From Brachybacterium sp. FME24 (GTDB taxonomy: Bacteria; Actinomycetota; Actinomycetes; Actinomycetales; Dermabacteraceae), in the NCBI RefSeq assembly GCF_014897705.1, contig NZ_JABUXV010000019.1, forward strand, positions 1 to 64,000: DNA of 64,000 nt, written 5' to 3'. The notes beneath the pieces are model-generated. The model saw nothing but the letters and a program-made list of their open reading frames with translations. It was not told the origin of the DNA and made no database searches. Numbering within the stretch: position 1 is the stretch's first letter; each line of letters opens with the position of its first letter. Below, in pieces: positions 61,789-64,000 of this stretch. Position numbers and translations under genes: made by a program.

Positions 61789-63528
61789 GTGACCCTGCTG
61801 CGACTCGTGCTGAGCTCCCTCAAGCCGTACAGACTGTGGATCGCCCTGGTGGTGCTCTTCCAGGTCATCGGCGTGCTGGCTGCTCTGTACCTGCCCACCT
61901 TGAACGCCGACATCATCGACGACGGCGTGGCCAAGGCGAACATCTCGGTGATCTGGGATCTCGGCAAGCTCATGCTGCTCATCTCGTTCGGCAACATCAT
62001 CGCGCTGGTGGTCGCGAACTTCTTCGCCGCGCGCTCGGCGATGAAGGTCGGCAAGGACCTGCGCTCCTCGGTGTTCTCGACGGTCTCGTCGTTCTCTCCG
62101 CGGGAGCTGAGCGAGTTCGGCACTCCCTCGCTCATCACGCGGTCCACGAATGACGTCCAGCAGGTGCAGATGCTGGTCTTCTTCTCCTTGAACATGCTGG
62201 TCCAGGCGCCGGTGACGGGGATCGGCGGCGTCGTGCTGGCGCTGCGGGTCGAGCCGGGCATGGCCTGGCTGATCGCGGTGATGGTGCCGGTGATGCTGGT
62301 GGCCGTCGGCATCCTGATCGCCAAGGCCGCACCGCTGTTCAAGCAGATGCAGGGCAAGATCGATGACATCAACGGGGTGCTGCGCGAGCAGATCACCGGC
62401 ATTCGGGTGCTGCGCGCCTTCGTGCGCGAGGACCGTGAGCGTGAGCGCTACGGCGTGGTCAACGACCAGCTCACCGACCTGAACCGCCGCATCGGCCTGC
62501 TGATGATCCTCATCAACCCGATCATCATGTTCATCCTCAACGTCTCCAGCGTGCTGGTGCTGCTGGTGGCCGCGCCCCGCATCGACTCCGGTCAGATGGA
62601 GATCGGCTCGATCACCGCCTTCATCGCCTACCTGATGCAGATCCTCATCGCGGTCATGATGGCGACGTTCATGACGATGATGATCCCCCGCGCGATGGTC
62701 TCGGCGGACCGCATCACCGCGGTGCTGGAGACCGATACCAGCGTGGTCCAGCGCCTGGACGGGGTCCGCGAGATCTCCGGGCCCATCGAGCTGACCTTCG
62801 ATGACGTCTCCTTCACCTATCCCGGCGCCGAGCGCCCGGTGCTCGAGAACATCTCCTTCTCCGCCCGCGCCGGCCAGACGGTCGCGATCATCGGCGGCAC
62901 CGGCGCCGGCAAGACCACGCTGATCAACCTGGTGCCGCGGCTGATGGACGCGAGCGAGGGCCGGGTGCTGCTGAACGGCCACGACGTGCGCGACCTCGAT
63001 GCCCGCGTGCTCTGGGACCGGGTGGGCCTGGTCCCGCAGCGGCCCTTCCTGTTCTCCGGCACGGTCGCCTCGAACCTCCGGTTCGGCAATCCCGCGGCCG
63101 ACGAGCAGGAGCTGTGGCATGCGCTGACCGTCGCGCAGGGTCGCGATTTCGTCGCCTCGATGCCCACGCAGCTGGAATCCCCGATCGCCCAGGGCGGCAC
63201 CAACGTCTCCGGAGGTCAGCGTCAGCGCCTGTGCATCGCCCGTGCGCTCGCCGCGACGCCGTCGTTGTACCTGTTCGACGACTCCTTCAGCGCGCTCGAC
63301 CTGACCACCGATGCGAAGCTGCGCGCGGCGCTCGCCCCGGAGACCGGGGACGCGCTGGTCCTGATCGTCGCCCAGCGCATCACGACCATCACCAACGCCG
63401 ATCTGATCCTGGTGCTCGACAACGGCCGGATCGTCGACCAGGGAACGCATACCGAGCTCCTGGAGAGCTCGTCGACCTATCAGGAGATCGTCCAGTCCCA
63501 GGGCGTCGAGGAGGAGGTGGCCGGATGA
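61789..63528 (+). CDS. ABC exporter half-transporter with degenerate ATPase site
   Basis: A 579-residue fused permease-ATPase: six helices (about residues 12-310), Walker A GGTGAGKTT, signature NVSGGQRQRLCIARAL, Walker B LYLFDDSFSALD with Asp instead of the catalytic Glu, and switch LIVAQRITT with Gln in place of His. Start: GTG 61789 with GAAGGAG 5-11 bases upstream. Its stop overlaps the start of a second half-transporter (ATGA). It is the first half of a heterodimeric exporter of the multidrug/lipid type; substrate unknown. Confidence 0.93.
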   Translation: MTLLRLVLSSLKPYRLWIALVVLFQVIGVLAALYLPTLNADIIDDGVAKANISVIWDLGKLMLLISFGNIIALVVANFFAARSAMKVGKDLRSSVFSTVSSFSPRELSEFGTPSLITRSTNDVQQVQMLVFFSLNMLVQAPVTGIGGVVLALRVEPGMAWLIAVMVPVMLVAVGILIAKAAPLFKQMQGKIDDINGVLREQITGIRVLRAFVREDRERERYGVVNDQLTDLNRRIGLLMILINPIIMFILNVSSVLVLLVAAPRIDSGQMEIGSITAFIAYLMQILIAVMMATFMTMMIPRAMVSADRITAVLETDTSVVQRLDGVREISGPIELTFDDVSFTYPGAERPVLENISFSARAGQTVAIIGGTGAGKTTLINLVPRLMDASEGRVLLNGHDVRDLDARVLWDRVGLVPQRPFLFSGTVASNLRFGNPAADEQELWHALTVAQGRDFVASMPTQLESPIAQGGTNVSGGQRQRLCIARALAATPSLYLFDDSFSALDLTTDAKLRAALAPETGDALVLIVAQRITTITNADLILVLDNGRIVDQGTHTELLESSSTYQEIVQSQGVEEEVAG

Positions 63529-64000
63529 CTTCCTCCGACGAGAAGCACGAGGCGGCCGGCGACGAGGCCCAGGCAGCAGCCGAGATCGCGAGCGAGAAGG
63601 ATGCCGAGCGCGGCCTGCGCCCCGGTCAGAGCGCCAAGAACTTCTGGCCCTCGACCAAGCGGCTGGTCCGCGAGATCGGCCCGGAACGCAAGTTCATGGT
63701 CGCCGCGATCCTCATCGGCGTGGTCTCGGTGGCGCTGAGCGTCGTCGGCCCCAAGATCCTGGGCCGCGCGACGGACATCATCTTCACCGGGCTGATCTCG
63801 AAGGGCCTTCCCGCCGGCGCGGACCCGAAGGAGGTCATCGCGCAGATGCGGGAGCGGGGCGAGGACCAGTTCGCCGACATGCTCTCGGGGATGACGCTCA
63901 CCCCCGGCGAGGGCATCGACTTCACCTCCCTCCATCAGGTGCTGGCGCTCGCCGTCGCCCTGTTCATCGGCTCTGCCCTGCTCATGTGGATCCAGGGCGT
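63525..64000 (+). CDS. ABC exporter half-transporter (3' end outside window)
   Basis: The first 158 codons or so. A polar Glu/Ala-rich N-terminus of about 40 residues is followed by a first membrane helix (FMVAAILIGVVSVALSVVGPKILGRATDIIFTGL), a long extracytoplasmic loop with a Met/Glu-rich segment, and the start of helix 2. The insert between helices 1 and 2 is typical for the larger partner in heterodimeric exporters such as YfiC-type proteins. It is expected to carry the canonical ATPase site; the window ends before that can be seen. Confidence 0.88.
   Translation, partial: MTSSDEKHEAAGDEAQAAAEIASEKDAERGLRPGQSAKNFWPSTKRLVREIGPERKFMVAAILIGVVSVALSVVGPKILGRATDIIFTGLISKGLPAGADPKEVIAQMRERGEDQFADMLSGMTLTPGEGIDFTSLHQVLALAVALFIGSALLMWIQG

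Noticed and set aside
60507-62153. Large rightward frame across the DUF6318-like gene and exporter start
   Set aside because: It overlaps two well-supported genes in other frames and lacks any domain.

Overview
The window is a high-GC stretch with GC-rich third codon positions, dense gene packing, many 4-bp ATGA/GTGA overlaps and many apparently leaderless genes. Sortase substrates with LAxTG motifs, a MoxR-DUF58-transglutaminase operon, DUF3618/DUF4235 stress-type membrane proteins and ATPase-less sugar ABC operons point to an actinobacterium. Micrococcales is likely, and Brachybacterium or a close relative is my best guess; this is inferred from gene content only. No rRNA, tRNA, phage, insertion sequence or CRISPR array was found.

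Layout. 1-4 kb: the 3' part of a repeat-rich LAQTG surface protein, followed by a DUF5819-HTTM membrane pair. 4-6.3 kb: a divergent MarR / NADP-oxidoreductase pair with twin palindromic operators, and a YdeI-type protein. 6.4-7.6 kb: a small membrane-protein operon (holin-like, DUF3618, DUF4235). 7.9-9.3 kb: an MFS transporter preceded by a 50-codon upstream reading frame. 9.5-16.3 kb: a Pro-rich LAETG surface protein divergent from a MoxR-DUF58-transglutaminase operon. 16.3-23.4 kb: a ROK regulator and a Gfo/Idh-permease-permease-DUF624-binding-protein sugar operon. 23.7-30.0 kb: a second sugar ABC operon with a divergent LacI regulator and an FAD oxidoreductase, bracketed by two nearly identical palindromes. 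30.1-31.5 kb: a type II NADH dehydrogenase. 32.1-38.8 kb: a wall-anchored 5'-nucleotidase, a secreted ExeM/NucH nuclease and an APC permease. 38.9-44.5 kb: an ArsR/SRPBCC pair, an XRE/membrane-protein pair, a methyltransferase, a membrane protein and a flavin disulfide reductase. 44.6-48.9 kb: SbcD-SbcC. 49-53 kb: VanZ, Lrp/AsnC, AzlC-AzlD, FabH-like and DUF456 genes. 53.3-57.4 kb and 61.8-64 kb: two heterodimeric ABC exporters, the second cut by the window end. Between them are a membrane protein, a methyltransferase, a 30-bp hairpin minisatellite, an AbiEi/DUF559-type protein and a DUF6318-like protein.

How the genes fit together. Two sugar-uptake operons sit side by side without their own ATPase and probably share a housekeeping MsiK-type ATPase. 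The nuclease and nucleotidase could together strip extracellular nucleic acid to nucleosides and phosphate. Three LAxTG proteins imply a class E sortase encoded elsewhere.

The most unusual sequence features are repeats. A 51-bp palindromic element occurs once between genes and three times, in frame, inside the transglutaminase gene. A six-copy array of 30-bp hairpins lies between convergent genes. Thirteen GGGAAC units, a potential G-quadruplex, lie inside the nuclease gene. A matching palindrome pair flanks the second sugar cassette. No clearly novel defence or biosynthetic system is visible.
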